Positions 49,445 through 57,911 are shown, numbered from the stretch's first letter. The stretch: 64,000 nucleotides of DNA from Rubrivivax sp. (GCA_026125665.1 JAHCKS010000002.1:62001-126000); one strand, 5' to 3'. Numbers and translations: made by a program. The notes: generated from the letters alone by a model not told the origin.

Positions 49445-51019
49445 ATGCTGCTGTTTCCTGCTTCCGGGCAAGTCCCGTCGCCTGCCGCCGGCAGGATCGG
49501 CTTCACCGCCGCGGCCTCCGACTTCCTGGAGCAGCTGGCCCGCCAGCTTGACGTCCCCCCGGGCCGCTACGAGGAAGCCAAGCGCCGCTACGAGTCCGTC
49601 GGCTCCTGGCTCAACCGCGACGAGTCGACGCTCAAGGAGTTCGACCCCGACGTCTACGTGCAAGGGTCGTTTCGCCTGGGCACGCCCATCCGCCCGGTCA
49701 ACTCGGACGAGCACTACGACATCGACCTGGTGTGCGAACTGACGCTGCGCAAGCATGAAGTCAGCCAGAAGGAGCTCAAGCGCCGCTTGGGGCTCGAGAT
49801 GAAACTCTACGCCGAGCGCTACGGCATGGAGCCGCCGGAAGATGCGCGCCGCTGCTGGACTCTGCAGCACAGCGATGGCGTCCAGTTCCACCTCGATGCC
49901 CTTCCCGCCATTCCCGACGGCGCGGCCAAGCGCCAGCTGCTGGAGCGGTACCAGCTTTCTGCCGCCTGGGCGGACAGCGCGATCGCGATCACCGACAGGA
50001 AGCACCCGGGCTACGAGCAGATCCAGTCCAACTGGCCACACAGCAACCCGCGCGGCTTCACCCTGTGGTTCCGCAGCCGGATGAAGGTCAGCTTCCGCAA
50101 GCGCCGCGAGGCCATGGCCCTCGAAGCCAAGGCAAGCGTCGAGGACGTGCCGACCTACCGCGTCAAGACGCCGCTGCAGCAGTCCATCCAGATCCTCAAG
50201 CACCACCGCGACGTGATGTTCGAGCACGACGGCGACGACAAGCCCATCTCGATCATCATCACCACTCTGGCCGCCTCGGCGTATGGCGAGCAGGCGACCG
50301 TGGCTGAAGCCCTCGGGGCGATCTTGATGGGCATGGAGACCCACATCCAGTACGTCCGCGACCGCGTGTACATCCTGAACCCCACCGACCCGACTGAGAA
50401 CTTCGCGGACAAGTGGGCCGAGAGACCGCAGTGCCGCGAGAAGTTCTTCAAGTGGCTGAACAGGGCGAAGGCTGATTTCGCGCGTCTTGGTGCCCTCAGC
50501 GACCGCAAGATGCTGGCCGAGACCGCGGACCGCTTCGTGGGCAGCCGCGTGGCCGCCGCGGCGGGCAACGCGATCAAGCCGAAGCTGACACTCGATGTGC
50601 TTCGCCCCCGCGCAATTGCCGCACTCAGGGCGGTGCACAAGGAGGCACCGCCCTGGAGCCCGATGATGAACGGCCACGCCTCGATCGATAAGGCAACCTG
50701 GACCGGGCGCGGTTTCTCGCGCCCGATCGGGTTCAAGAGCGACGGCCAGCCGCTCATGAAGGGCGCCTCGCTGAACTTTGTCGCCAGCACCGACGTGCCG
50801 GCGCCCTACGACGTCTACTGGCAGGTGGTCAACACCGGCAGGGAAGCCGAGTTGGCCGGCCAGCTGCGCGGCGGGTTCAACGACGGCTCGGTGACGCGTG
50901 GCCCAATCAACCGCCACGAGACCACCAAGTACAGCGGCTCCCACACGATCGAGTGCTTCATCGTCAAGAACGGCTACTTGGCGGCGCGCAGCGGAGTCTT
51001 CATTGTCAACATCCAGTGA
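49445..51019 (+). CDS. CBASS CD-NTase (SMODS) with C-terminal AGS-C sensor domain, 524 aa
   Basis: Nucleotidyltransferase that makes a cyclic oligonucleotide on phage infection. Active site: G74-S75 in QGSFRLGT, D92/D94 in YDIDLVCEL, and third acid D151 in FHLDALP. The helical OAS-like core extends to about residue 360. The last 140 residues (TWTGRGFSRPIGF ... YDVYWQVVNTGREAELAGQLRGGF) match the AGS-C sensor domain often fused to SMODS enzymes. Start: GAGGAACCTG before ATG. The effector gene follows with a GTGA overlap. The clade and cyclic product cannot be decided by eye. Confidence 0.92.
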   Translation: MLLFPASGQVPSPAAGRIGFTAAASDFLEQLARQLDVPPGRYEEAKRRYESVGSWLNRDESTLKEFDPDVYVQGSFRLGTPIRPVNSDEHYDIDLVCELTLRKHEVSQKELKRRLGLEMKLYAERYGMEPPEDARRCWTLQHSDGVQFHLDALPAIPDGAAKRQLLERYQLSAAWADSAIAITDRKHPGYEQIQSNWPHSNPRGFTLWFRSRMKVSFRKRREAMALEAKASVEDVPTYRVKTPLQQSIQILKHHRDVMFEHDGDDKPISIIITTLAASAYGEQATVAEALGAILMGMETHIQYVRDRVYILNPTDPTENFADKWAERPQCREKFFKWLNRAKADFARLGALSDRKMLAETADRFVGSRVAAAAGNAIKPKLTLDVLRPRAIAALRAVHKEAPPWSPMMNGHASIDKATWTGRGFSRPIGFKSDGQPLMKGASLNFVASTDVPAPYDVYWQVVNTGREAELAGQLRGGFNDGSVTRGPINRHETTKYSGSHTIECFIVKNGYLAARSGVFIVNIQ

Positions 51020-51024
51020 GCGGC

Positions 51025-52167
51025 ATGGAACCCAACCTGCTCGACCGGCTTCTCGGCCATCCCCTGCTGAAGCGCGTCTTCGACTTCGCTTTGCGGCCCC
51101 GCAATGTGGGCCTGAAGCTGGTCGCCGGCGGTGTCGCCATCCTTGTTGCAGCCGCTGCCGGAGAGTTCGCCTTCGACCTGGCATACGTTGATCCCGGCAG
51201 CGGAACGCGTCTCAGCTTCAAGTCCGGAGAAGGCGCGCCGGCGATGATCATTTCGGCCGCCGTGGCCGTTGGCGCGATGCTGATATGCGTCGGCGCACTT
51301 GTCGCGATCTACGACCTCATCGTCACCCGGCGCAGGGAAGCCAGGAAGAAGAACGTGATCGTCGAGTTGCGGGGCCTGCATTCAGGGCCAAGTTCTCCGC
51401 CAACGCCGGCGGCCATCGGGCTTGCGCCAGTAGCCGTCCAGAACGTGCCCATCGACTTCAGGCCGCAAGCCGAGGGGAAGCTGGTCGATCCCGAAGTGGC
51501 TTTGCAGAAGCTCGACGCGTTGACGCCGACCATCGCTGCCGCGATCGCCGGTCGCGACGAAACGGACGTCACGGTCGCCATCGGCGGCCTAGCTGCGACG
51601 CCCGTTCTGTTCCTGGCGGGCATGCTTATGGACGACGAGGCGCATGTTGTTCTGTACGACTGGGATCGCGAGCAACGCGCGTGGCGCGGTCTCGACGGCA
51701 TGGATGATGGCAAGCGCGCGCTCGCCGTCGACTACTCCACCCTGCCGATCGGGGCCAAACGAGCTGTGCTTGCCCTGTCCCTTTCCTACGCCGTCGACGA
51801 AGACGCACTGAAGCGCCGATTCAGCGCCGAAGCCGCGATCGTCCACATGCGAATCGAAGACCCGCTCGTCAACAAGTTCTGGTCCATGACCAAGCAGGGG
51901 GCGATCGCCAAGTCCTTCATCGAGACGGTGCAGCAGTTGTTGCATCGTGGCGTCCAGCGGCTCGACCTCATCATTGCCGCCCCGGCGAGCTTGTCGATTC
52001 GGCTTGGGATGGTGTACGACAGGCGCCTACTTCCGGATGTCACTGTGCACCAGTACGAGAAGTCGACGGCGTCTGGCTATCCCTGGTCACTCAAAATGCC
52101 GACGCACGGCTTGACCCGTGCCACTGTTGAGCGAGCGCCACACGCAGGAACCACAACGACTGCATGA
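51025..52167 (+). CDS. two-TM SAVED-domain CBASS effector, about 380 aa
   Basis: Two membrane helices (about residues 30-52 and 74-97; LVAGGVAILVAAAAGEFAF and MIISAAVAVGAMLICVGAL) precede a basic stop-transfer sequence (TRRREARKK) and a SAVED domain (about residues 150-370; TVAIGGLAATPVLFLAGMLMDDEAHVVLYDW, RLDLIIAAPASLSIRLG). SAVED binds the cyclic nucleotide; TM-SAVED effectors (the Cap14 type, from memory) disrupt the inner membrane. Start could be the GTG at 51016 that overlaps the cyclase stop. Together with the cyclase it is a complete two-gene CBASS; no Cap2/Cap3 genes are present. Confidence 0.9.
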   Translation: MEPNLLDRLLGHPLLKRVFDFALRPRNVGLKLVAGGVAILVAAAAGEFAFDLAYVDPGSGTRLSFKSGEGAPAMIISAAVAVGAMLICVGALVAIYDLIVTRRREARKKNVIVELRGLHSGPSSPPTPAAIGLAPVAVQNVPIDFRPQAEGKLVDPEVALQKLDALTPTIAAAIAGRDETDVTVAIGGLAATPVLFLAGMLMDDEAHVVLYDWDREQRAWRGLDGMDDGKRALAVDYSTLPIGAKRAVLALSLSYAVDEDALKRRFSAEAAIVHMRIEDPLVNKFWSMTKQGAIAKSFIETVQQLLHRGVQRLDLIIAAPASLSIRLGMVYDRRLLPDVTVHQYEKSTASGYPWSLKMPTHGLTRATVERAPHAGTTTTA

Positions 52168-52599
52168 GGTCTGGCGCACGCTCGCTGATGGCCGGCAAGA
52201 TGCTGTATCGCAGCGCGTTGGCTCAGACGCAGGTCCAGGCTGTGGGCATCGATGCCCATCTCGCCTGCGCCGGCGCCCGGGAGCTGTTCGGAGCTGTACT
52301 CGCGCCTTGCGAGCGTCTGCTTCCTCTGGGCTGCGGCCCGTCGCGCGAGCGGGCTCGAGTGGGTCGTTCGGAAGGTGCAGCGGTCATCTGACCTACGGAC
52401 TCACCGAGGGCGGCTTCCGGCCGCGGCTGTTACTCGACCGCCAAGTCTCAGCGACAGCAGCCAGTCTAAGGCGGGCTAAGCGGTCGCTGTCAGATTGAAG
52501 AGCCGCAGCTGCCGGAGCTCCTCCGGTCCGAAGCGCGTATCCAGCGCTCGTCGGCGCGCAACGGAAGGCGACAGCCATCCCTTCGGCCAGAATCGCGCT
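52168..52599. other. 432-bp intergenic region, no gene seen
   Basis: No frame on either strand has a start, ribosome-binding site and plausible composition. A short GC-rich inverted CGGCTTCCGGCCGCGG segment is at about 52410. It may contain the promoter for the gene at 52600. Confidence 0.5.
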
Positions 52600-53028
52600 A
52601 TGCCCAACATCGCTCAACTCCTGAGGGAAGAAGTCTCCCGGGTCGCCCGGAAGCAATCGCGTGCAGAGGTCGCCTCGCTCAGGCGCACGGTGGCTAGGCA
52701 GCGCTCGGACGTCGCCGCGCTGAAGCGGCAGGTCGCAGACCTGACGCAAAAACTGTCCGCGATGCAGAAGCAGCGCCGTAGTGTGGCCCCTGAGCCGGAG
52801 ACGCCGATGGCGGCGGTGCGCTTCAGCGCCAAAGGCCTGGCGTCGCATCGCCGGCGGCTGGGGCTGTCGGCCGCCGAGCTGGGGCGGATGTTCGGCGTCA
52901 GCGGGCAGACGATCTACATCTGGGAGTCGGGTCGGGCTCGGCCGCGTCCGGGCCACATGCCGGCCATTGCTGCGTTGCGCACCCTCGGGCGCAAGCAGGC
53001 AGCGGCCGTGCTGGCCAGCCTTCCGTAG
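52600..53028 (+). CDS. coiled-coil plus Xre-type HTH protein, 142 aa
   Basis: Residues 5-60 are a long heptad-like helix (VARKQSRAEVASLRRTVARQ...LKRQVADLTQKL). Residues 70-120 are a lambda-repressor-like HTH (ASHRRRLGLSAAELGRMFGVSGQTIYIWESG). The ATG at 52600 has no strong ribosome-binding site; a further upstream start is possible but adds non-coding-like sequence. Probably a DNA-binding regulator. Next gene is 24 bp downstream. Confidence 0.75.
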   Translation: MPNIAQLLREEVSRVARKQSRAEVASLRRTVARQRSDVAALKRQVADLTQKLSAMQKQRRSVAPEPETPMAAVRFSAKGLASHRRRLGLSAAELGRMFGVSGQTIYIWESGRARPRPGHMPAIAALRTLGRKQAAAVLASLP

Positions 53029-53052
53029 GCAGCCAGCTCGGCCCTTCGCCCG

Positions 53053-53439
53053 ATGAAGCTCACGCCCTACCTCCAGGTCGACGACATCGCCTTTTCGGCC
53101 AGCCCGGCCGAGCTGATGTCGCGCAAGGGTTCGCCGGCGGTGAGGGGCCGCAGCGCCGTGGGGCTGGAAGAAATGGACTATGGCGACTGCGTCTACCGCT
53201 TCCAGGACAACGGGCGCCTCGAGGAGGTGACGCGCCAAGTCTCGGTGATCCAGCTGCCGCAGGCGGCCGTACCCGTGGGGTTCCTCGCCGCGTTCCTGCG
53301 TGAACAGGACCCCTCGGCGTTCGAACGGGGCGGGTTCATCGTGAGCCCACGGTTCGGGCTGGCCTTCGCGCCGGAGTCGCCGGGCTGGGTGACGGCCTTG
53401 GCCGAGCACTGCATCGAGACTTGGCGTTCGATGCGCTGA
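53053..53439 (+). CDS. hypothetical protein, 128 aa
   Basis: Beta-rich in the first half (MKLTPYLQVDDIAFSASPAEL, MDYGDCVYRFQDNGRLEEV) with a helical C-terminus (PGWVTALAEHCIETWRSM). The shape resembles small domains in immunity/SMI1-type proteins, but no signature is clear. It is likely co-transcribed with the HTH gene at 52600. These two genes end the defence island before ICE genes resume. Confidence 0.65.
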   Translation: MKLTPYLQVDDIAFSASPAELMSRKGSPAVRGRSAVGLEEMDYGDCVYRFQDNGRLEEVTRQVSVIQLPQAAVPVGFLAAFLREQDPSAFERGGFIVSPRFGLAFAPESPGWVTALAEHCIETWRSMR

Positions 53440-53762
53440 AGACTCCAAGATTCGCGGAGAATGGTGTCTTCGCAGCAGCGCCTGCCCTGGCCCCACCAGG
53501 CATCAGTGGCGCTGGTCTCTTGAAGGCCCGCACCGGCCTCGAGCCCAACCGGCTCGAAGGTGCCGCCCGACCGGCGTCAATGGTCGCCTGAACCGCGCTG
53601 GCCTTCCGAGAGGCGCGGTAGCCCTCGGCGCGAAAGCGCCGAGGGCTCGAAGGTTCGGTCGTTCGATCGACCTCTGACTTCTTCCCTCAACCCTTGGCCG
53701 GGCCGATGCACCCGGCCGGGTCGCATGGTCCGGGCCGCTTCTTTGTCAAGGAGCCGTTCACC
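53440..53762. other. 323-bp intergenic region with two leader hairpins
   Basis: Contains the 12-bp hairpin with GAAA tetraloop at 53620-53647 and a GGCCGGG ... CCCGGCC hairpin at about 53697-53720, both before the antirestriction gene. No gene. Confidence 0.6.
53620..53647 (+). terminator. 12-bp perfect hairpin closed by a GAAA tetraloop
   Basis: AGCCCTCGGCGC - GAAA - GCGCCGAGGGCT. The GNRA loop and long GC stem indicate a very stable RNA hairpin. It lies about 115 bp before the ardB-like gene and about 180 bp after the preceding stop, so it could terminate transcription from the defence island or act as a leader. It lacks a U-run. Confidence 0.65.
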
Positions 53763-54290
53763 ATGACCATCGCCAACTCCGCCGCCGCCGGGCCGAACTC
53801 GGCGGCCGCATCGCTCACTTCTCCGGCCGCCACCGAGGGCGTCGTGGCCGGCCTCGTTCCGGACAGTGCGCGCCTGGGCTTCCTGCCCAAGCACTTCGGC
53901 TCGCGCCGCTACCTCAGGGGCGAGATCGCCGTCTACAACTGGATGGGCGCGCTGTGCCCCGACTACCGCGGCGGCTACTGGGAGTTCCTGGAGCTGAGCA
54001 ACGGCAGCTTCTACATGAGGCCCGCCGACTGCCCACCCCGAGCCGCTCCACCCGGCTGCCCAACCGGTGCCTCGGCCGCCGCACGGCCCCACCGCATGCT
54101 CGTGCGCGTGGAAAGCAACGGCTTCGAGGGCGACGTGTCCGCCGATGCCGCAGGCATCATCGCCACGCTCTTCGCGCTGAACTACCTCGTGTGCGGCGGC
54201 GCCGAAGAGCTCACCGACAAGTACTACGCGCTGCGCGAGTTCGCGTTGCGTCATCCGGAGAGCGCCTCGATCCTGGGCGCGATCGACTGA
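53763..54290 (+). CDS. ArdB/KlcA-type antirestriction protein, 175 aa
   Basis: Family landmarks are visible: VPDSARLGFLPKHFGSR, YNWMGALCPDYRGGYWEFLELSNGSFYM, then SADAAGIIATLFALNY and the C-terminal YYALREFALRHPESASILGAID. KlcA/ArdB proteins protect incoming DNA against type I restriction. AAGGAG lies 9-10 nt before the ATG. It marks the return of mobile-element functions after the defence island. Confidence 0.9.
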   Translation: MTIANSAAAGPNSAAASLTSPAATEGVVAGLVPDSARLGFLPKHFGSRRYLRGEIAVYNWMGALCPDYRGGYWEFLELSNGSFYMRPADCPPRAAPPGCPTGASAAARPHRMLVRVESNGFEGDVSADAAGIIATLFALNYLVCGGAEELTDKYYALREFALRHPESASILGAID

Positions 54291-54301
54291 AGGCCGCGAC
54301 G

Positions 54302-54679
54302 ATGAACGCCATCACGCTGGACTTCAGCCGCGCAGCCCGCAAGCTGCACTTCAACACCGGGCGCTGGTACACCGCGCTCGGGCAGCGTATCGCCGCCTGG
54401 GTGGTGCCGGCGGTGGGCGAGGCCTGCTACGACGCGGCCTGCTTCGTCGACTTCGACCGCGACATCACCGGGTACTTCCCGATCCAGGTCACGGGCAACT
54501 TCGACACCCCGGCCGCGCTCGCGCGCCACGTGGTGCACATGTATGACCAGGGCCAGTACCGGCTCGGGGCGTTTCATGGCATCCACGAGCACATCGGCGC
54601 GGTGCGCGCGCTCGGCTACGAGGCGTTCGCCGCCCAGTGCGACGCGCACGAGGTCCGCAAGGCCGACCTTGCACTTTGA
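54302..54679 (+). CDS. hypothetical ICE protein, 125 aa
   Basis: Starts 11 bp after the ardB-like stop, so probably in the same operon. The sequence (RKLHFNTGRWYTALGQRIAAW, ACFVDFDRDITGYFPIQV, LARHVVHMYDQGQYRLGAF) has no family known to me. Soluble, aromatic-rich. Confidence 0.7.
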   Translation: MNAITLDFSRAARKLHFNTGRWYTALGQRIAAWVVPAVGEACYDAACFVDFDRDITGYFPIQVTGNFDTPAALARHVVHMYDQGQYRLGAFHGIHEHIGAVRALGYEAFAAQCDAHEVRKADLAL

Positions 54680-54838
54680 CTGACCGACGCTAGACCCCGG
54701 CAAGTGGCCCGGGCCTGCGACACCAGCTCGCAGCCCCGGACGCCGCGCCGGAACCTTCTCAACCCAACCGCCGGGAGCACGCGCCCGGCTGGGTGCGTGC
54801 GCCCCGACTTCGTCCATCAACGAAAGAGGAGCCACTCC

Positions 54839-55375
54839 ATGGCAATCCACAAGGGCGAGGGCGCCGGCCGCACTCGGCAGCCGGCCGGCCTCGGTCATCT
54901 CAACACGGCGTTGCGCCGCTACTTCGTCCCCCGCGGCGATCGGAAGCCCTCGCGCGATGCGCCGGCGGCCATTGCACCGATCGTGAAGTCGCTCGGCGGC
55001 AAGGCTTGGCACATCCTGCTGCACGGACCAACGACCCTCGTCGACTCCTCTCGGCGTGAACATGCCGTGCTGAGCATCTCGATTCCGGCGCGCGGCTACA
55101 TCCCCGACGTTTTCGTGCAGTTCGAGCACGAGGTGCAACACCTTGCGCTGTCCGACGACAAGGCCATTGTCCAGGGCGTGATGCGGCTGCTACGCCAACG
55201 CGGCTACGAGGGCCCGGACTTCGACCGTGCCGAGCTCGGCATGCAGCGGCGCAATTCCATCGCGCTGGAGCCGCCGGCAGCCTTCCGGCAGTGGGTGACC
55301 GGTCGTTTTGGCTGGGTCGACCTCAGTGTCGATCCGGATCCGCGGGTCGAGCGCCGCGCTCGCCTGCAAGGCTGA
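54839..55375 (+). CDS. hypothetical ICE protein, 178 aa
   Basis: ATG with GAGGAG 8 nt upstream. A hairpin (CCCA..CGCCGGG / CCCGG-CTGGG, about 54768-54800) precedes it. Sequence: LGHLNTALRRYFVPRGD, HILLHGPTTLVDSSRREH, FVQFEHEVQHLALSDDKAIVQGVMRLLRQRGY. No motif recognised; the alternating beta/helix pattern indicates a globular protein. Confidence 0.72.
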   Translation: MAIHKGEGAGRTRQPAGLGHLNTALRRYFVPRGDRKPSRDAPAAIAPIVKSLGGKAWHILLHGPTTLVDSSRREHAVLSISIPARGYIPDVFVQFEHEVQHLALSDDKAIVQGVMRLLRQRGYEGPDFDRAELGMQRRNSIALEPPAAFRQWVTGRFGWVDLSVDPDPRVERRARLQG

Positions 55376-55401
55376 CGAGGGCCGACACGGGAGTCATTCA
55401 C

Positions 55402-55725
55402 ATGTCCGATTCATCGTCTTCTGCAGCGGCGCCGGTCGACACGCTTCAGCAGGTTTGGCTGGTGCACGGCAGCACCAAGGGCGAAGCCTGGATCGACGCC
55501 GCCTACGTCGACATGGGCCTGGCTGTCGCAGCCGCTGTCGAGGAAGCGAGGCAGTGGAGCAGCAGCTTCGCGGTCAACCCCGCAGCTGTCGCCGCGGAGC
55601 TGTACGCAGGCCGCGCCGCCCTGATCGGCGGCGACGGTTCCGAGATCTGGATCAGCGTCGAGCCCGTCGAGATGCGGCGCAGCGCGCAAGCGGGCGACCC
55701 GGGCCGAACGACGGCCGCCGAGTAG
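55402..55725 (+). CDS. hypothetical ICE protein, 107 aa
   Basis: ATG at 55402, CGGGAG upstream. Serine/alanine-rich tails flank a small alpha/beta core (LQQVWLVHGSTKGEAWIDAAYVD, AALIGGDGSEIWISVEPVEM). Not recognised. Confidence 0.65.
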   Translation: MSDSSSSAAAPVDTLQQVWLVHGSTKGEAWIDAAYVDMGLAVAAAVEEARQWSSSFAVNPAAVAAELYAGRAALIGGDGSEIWISVEPVEMRRSAQAGDPGRTTAAE

Positions 55726-55749
55726 CCCACGTTCTTCAACATCAATTCA

Positions 55750-55775
55750 CCCCGCGAGGTGCACCTCTCGCGGGG
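55750..55775 (+). promoter_or_regulatory. 9-bp perfect leader hairpin
   Basis: CCCCGCGAG - GTGCACCT - CTCGCGGGG, 40 bp before the methyltransferase start. The loop itself contains the palindrome AGGTGCACCT in part. Same class of gene-proximal hairpin as elsewhere in this ICE. Confidence 0.6.
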
Positions 55776-55814
55776 CGCTCCCTCGTGGGGTTCAACTTCT
55801 GAAAGCGAACCCCC

Positions 55815-57311
55815 ATGAAAGTGCAACATGCACTCCTTCGACGCCTGGGCGAGCATCGCGGCTCGCCGAGGCTCTACCTGGACACACCGGCACTTGCGGC
55901 CGCCGGCTTCAGCGTCGGCGCCGCCTGGTCCATCGAGATGGACGCGAGGGCGCACCGGCTCACCCTGCGGGTGTGTGGCGCAGAGGCGTCGTCGCCTGCT
56001 CCCCAATCACGCAAGGTGTCCGGCAAGCGCCGCGGCGCCCGCGTGGTGCCGGTGATCGACCTGAACGGGGCAGACCACCTGCGTGGCTTCGTCGAGCTCG
56101 GCGGCGTCGTCCGCATCATCTTGTGCGCCGGCGTGATCTTCGTCCTGGCGGCCGCGTCGGCCCTGCGGGCGCGCCGGCGGGCCGATCGGCTGCTGGCCAA
56201 GGCACGTTGCGGCGAGCCGCTGCTGTGCGCCGGCATCGCGTTCGGAGCCGGCGTTGCGAGCAAGGCGCTGCACGAAGGCCTTGCCGCCGCCGGTGTACGC
56301 TCTCGGCTCGCATTGGCCAACGAGGCCAGCGAGGTGTACCTGGACATCGCGCGAGCGGCCAACAAGGCGGTGACCGCGGCGGCCACGACGGCGGCCATGC
56401 CGATGCAGGAGCTGGCCCGCGACGCGTGGCTGCTGGCTCAGGTGCCCGCGATCGACATCCTCGAGGCGGGCATCCCCTGTTCGGGCGCCTCCAGAGCGGG
56501 TGTGGCCAAGCGTGGCCTCGCCAAGATGGAGGATCACCCGCTTGTGGGCCACCTGATCGGGGCAGCCATCGAGTTGATCGCGACGCTGCAGCCGGCCATC
56601 GTGCTCGTGGAGAACGTGGTGGACTACCGGTCGAGCGCGAGCGCGGCCATCCTGCGCGGCTGGCTGCGCGATGCCGGCTACGCCATCGCCGAGGCCGAGC
56701 TCGACGCCAGCGAGTTTGGAAGCCTCGAGCGCCGCGTGCGGTGGTTTCTGGTTGCGTCGCCGCCCGAACTCGGGTTGTCGTTTAGCAACCTGCAACAGGA
56801 CCCGCAGACCACGAACCGAGCAGAGCGGCTGGCCGACATCCTCGAGCCCATCGGGCCCGACGACCCGCGCTGGCACACCGTGGACTACCTCAAGCACAAG
56901 GCCGAGCGCGACACCGCTGCCGGCAAGCACTTCGCCATGCAGGTGGTCGAACTGAGCGCAACGCACGTCCCGACGCTTCGCAAGGGCTACCACAAGGGCG
57001 GATCGACCGACCCGCGGCTCGCGCACCCGAGCGACCCTTCGCGCTCGCGCCTGCTGACCGCAGCCGAACACGCGAGGATCAAGGGGATCGATGCGGCCTT
57101 GATCGACGGCGTGCCCGAAACGATCGGGCACCAGATCTGCGGTCAGGCGGTGGACACGCGGCCCGTGCAGGCCATTGGCCGCCGGATCGCCATGGCGCTG
57201 CGGGCTGCAGCCGCGTCTCAACGGGCCACTGGTGGCCAGCGCTCCGTGGCAGCCCCGTTCGGGGCTTCAACCTCTGCGCCGGCCGCGCTTGACGTGCCGA
57301 TCGCCGCCTAG
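55815..57311 (+). CDS. DNA (cytosine-5) methyltransferase of the ICE, 498 aa
   Basis: Catalytic motif IV as IPCSGASRAG with the nucleophilic Cys, motif VI VLVENVVDY, and a GIAFGAGVASKALH segment in place of a classical FxGxG motif I. The N-terminal 130 residues (YLDTPALAAAGFSVGAAWSIE...VSGKRRGARVVPVIDLNG) are an AbrB/SymE-like extra domain typical of this ICE-borne subfamily. The target sequence is unknown. A partner endonuclease is not adjacent, so it is an orphan, perhaps protecting the ICE against restriction together with the ArdB-like protein. Confidence 0.88.
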   Translation: MKVQHALLRRLGEHRGSPRLYLDTPALAAAGFSVGAAWSIEMDARAHRLTLRVCGAEASSPAPQSRKVSGKRRGARVVPVIDLNGADHLRGFVELGGVVRIILCAGVIFVLAAASALRARRRADRLLAKARCGEPLLCAGIAFGAGVASKALHEGLAAAGVRSRLALANEASEVYLDIARAANKAVTAAATTAAMPMQELARDAWLLAQVPAIDILEAGIPCSGASRAGVAKRGLAKMEDHPLVGHLIGAAIELIATLQPAIVLVENVVDYRSSASAAILRGWLRDAGYAIAEAELDASEFGSLERRVRWFLVASPPELGLSFSNLQQDPQTTNRAERLADILEPIGPDDPRWHTVDYLKHKAERDTAAGKHFAMQVVELSATHVPTLRKGYHKGGSTDPRLAHPSDPSRSRLLTAAEHARIKGIDAALIDGVPETIGHQICGQAVDTRPVQAIGRRIAMALRAAAASQRATGGQRSVAAPFGASTSAPAALDVPIAA

Positions 57312-57417
57312 GGCGCTATGGAAGAGACAAGGCCACGACACCCTGCCCGGGTGCGTGGCCTTTGTCGCCTCCGGGTGTCCGACCTGCGTCGAACTCCGGG
57401 CGCGCCGCGTGCGTTCG

Positions 57418-57612
57418 TCAGTCTCCCTTGATCTTCTTCACCAGCGCCGCTCCGGTCAGAAGCTCGAGCTGCGCCTCGAGGCGGATGACGCGCGCCGTCA
57501 GGTCCTCGATGCGCTGCTGCTGAGTCTTCATCGCCTCGGACTGCCGGTAGACCTTGTCCTCGAGCTTGATCATGGAGGTCAGCGCGCCCCAGACCTTGTC
57601 GGTGACGCCCAT
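57418..57612 (-). CDS. small coiled-coil protein, 64 aa
   Basis: A single predicted coiled coil (LEDKVYRQSEAMKTQQQRIEDLTARVIRLEAQLELL). The start overlaps the stop of the RHH-like gene (ATGA), so the two are an operon. Similar short coiled-coil proteins accompany mobilisation or partition regulators. Function unknown. Confidence 0.75.
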   Translation of the reverse strand: MGVTDKVWGALTSMIKLEDKVYRQSEAMKTQQQRIEDLTARVIRLEAQLELLTGAALVKKIKGD

Positions 57613-57911
57613 CAGGCGACCTTGCGGTGGGGCTGCTTGGCAGCCTTGGCCTGCATGGCGTCGATGCGCTTGTTGCTGGCATCGATGAACGCCAGGGCAT
57701 CGTCGATGGAAGCGCCGGCGCGGTCGGCCGCGGCCTTCGCGGCATCGGCCAGCGAAGCGAGCTCGGCATCCTCCTCGCGCGATTCGTACTCGAAGGCGCC
57801 GCGGCGCATCAGCTCGGAGACCGGAAGCCCCAGCCTCTTCGCCTTCGCGGCAATCGCCTTCTTGTCCTGAGCCGTGGCTTGAACCACGATGCGTTCAACA
57901 GCGGCAGCCAT
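57612..57911 (-). CDS. ribbon-helix-helix-like regulator, 99 aa
   Basis: ATG at 57911. The first 40 residues (ERIVVQATAQDKKAIAAKAKRLGLPVSELMRRGA) match the ribbon-helix-helix pattern of plasmid regulators such as antitoxins and MobC/relaxosome factors. The rest is an alanine-rich helix. The promoter region carries two TGTACATG sites in direct order, which are likely its operators. Confidence 0.75.
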   Translation of the reverse strand: MAAAVERIVVQATAQDKKAIAAKAKRLGLPVSELMRRGAFEYESREEDAELASLADAAKAAADRAGASIDDALAFIDASNKRIDAMQAKAAKQPHRKVA

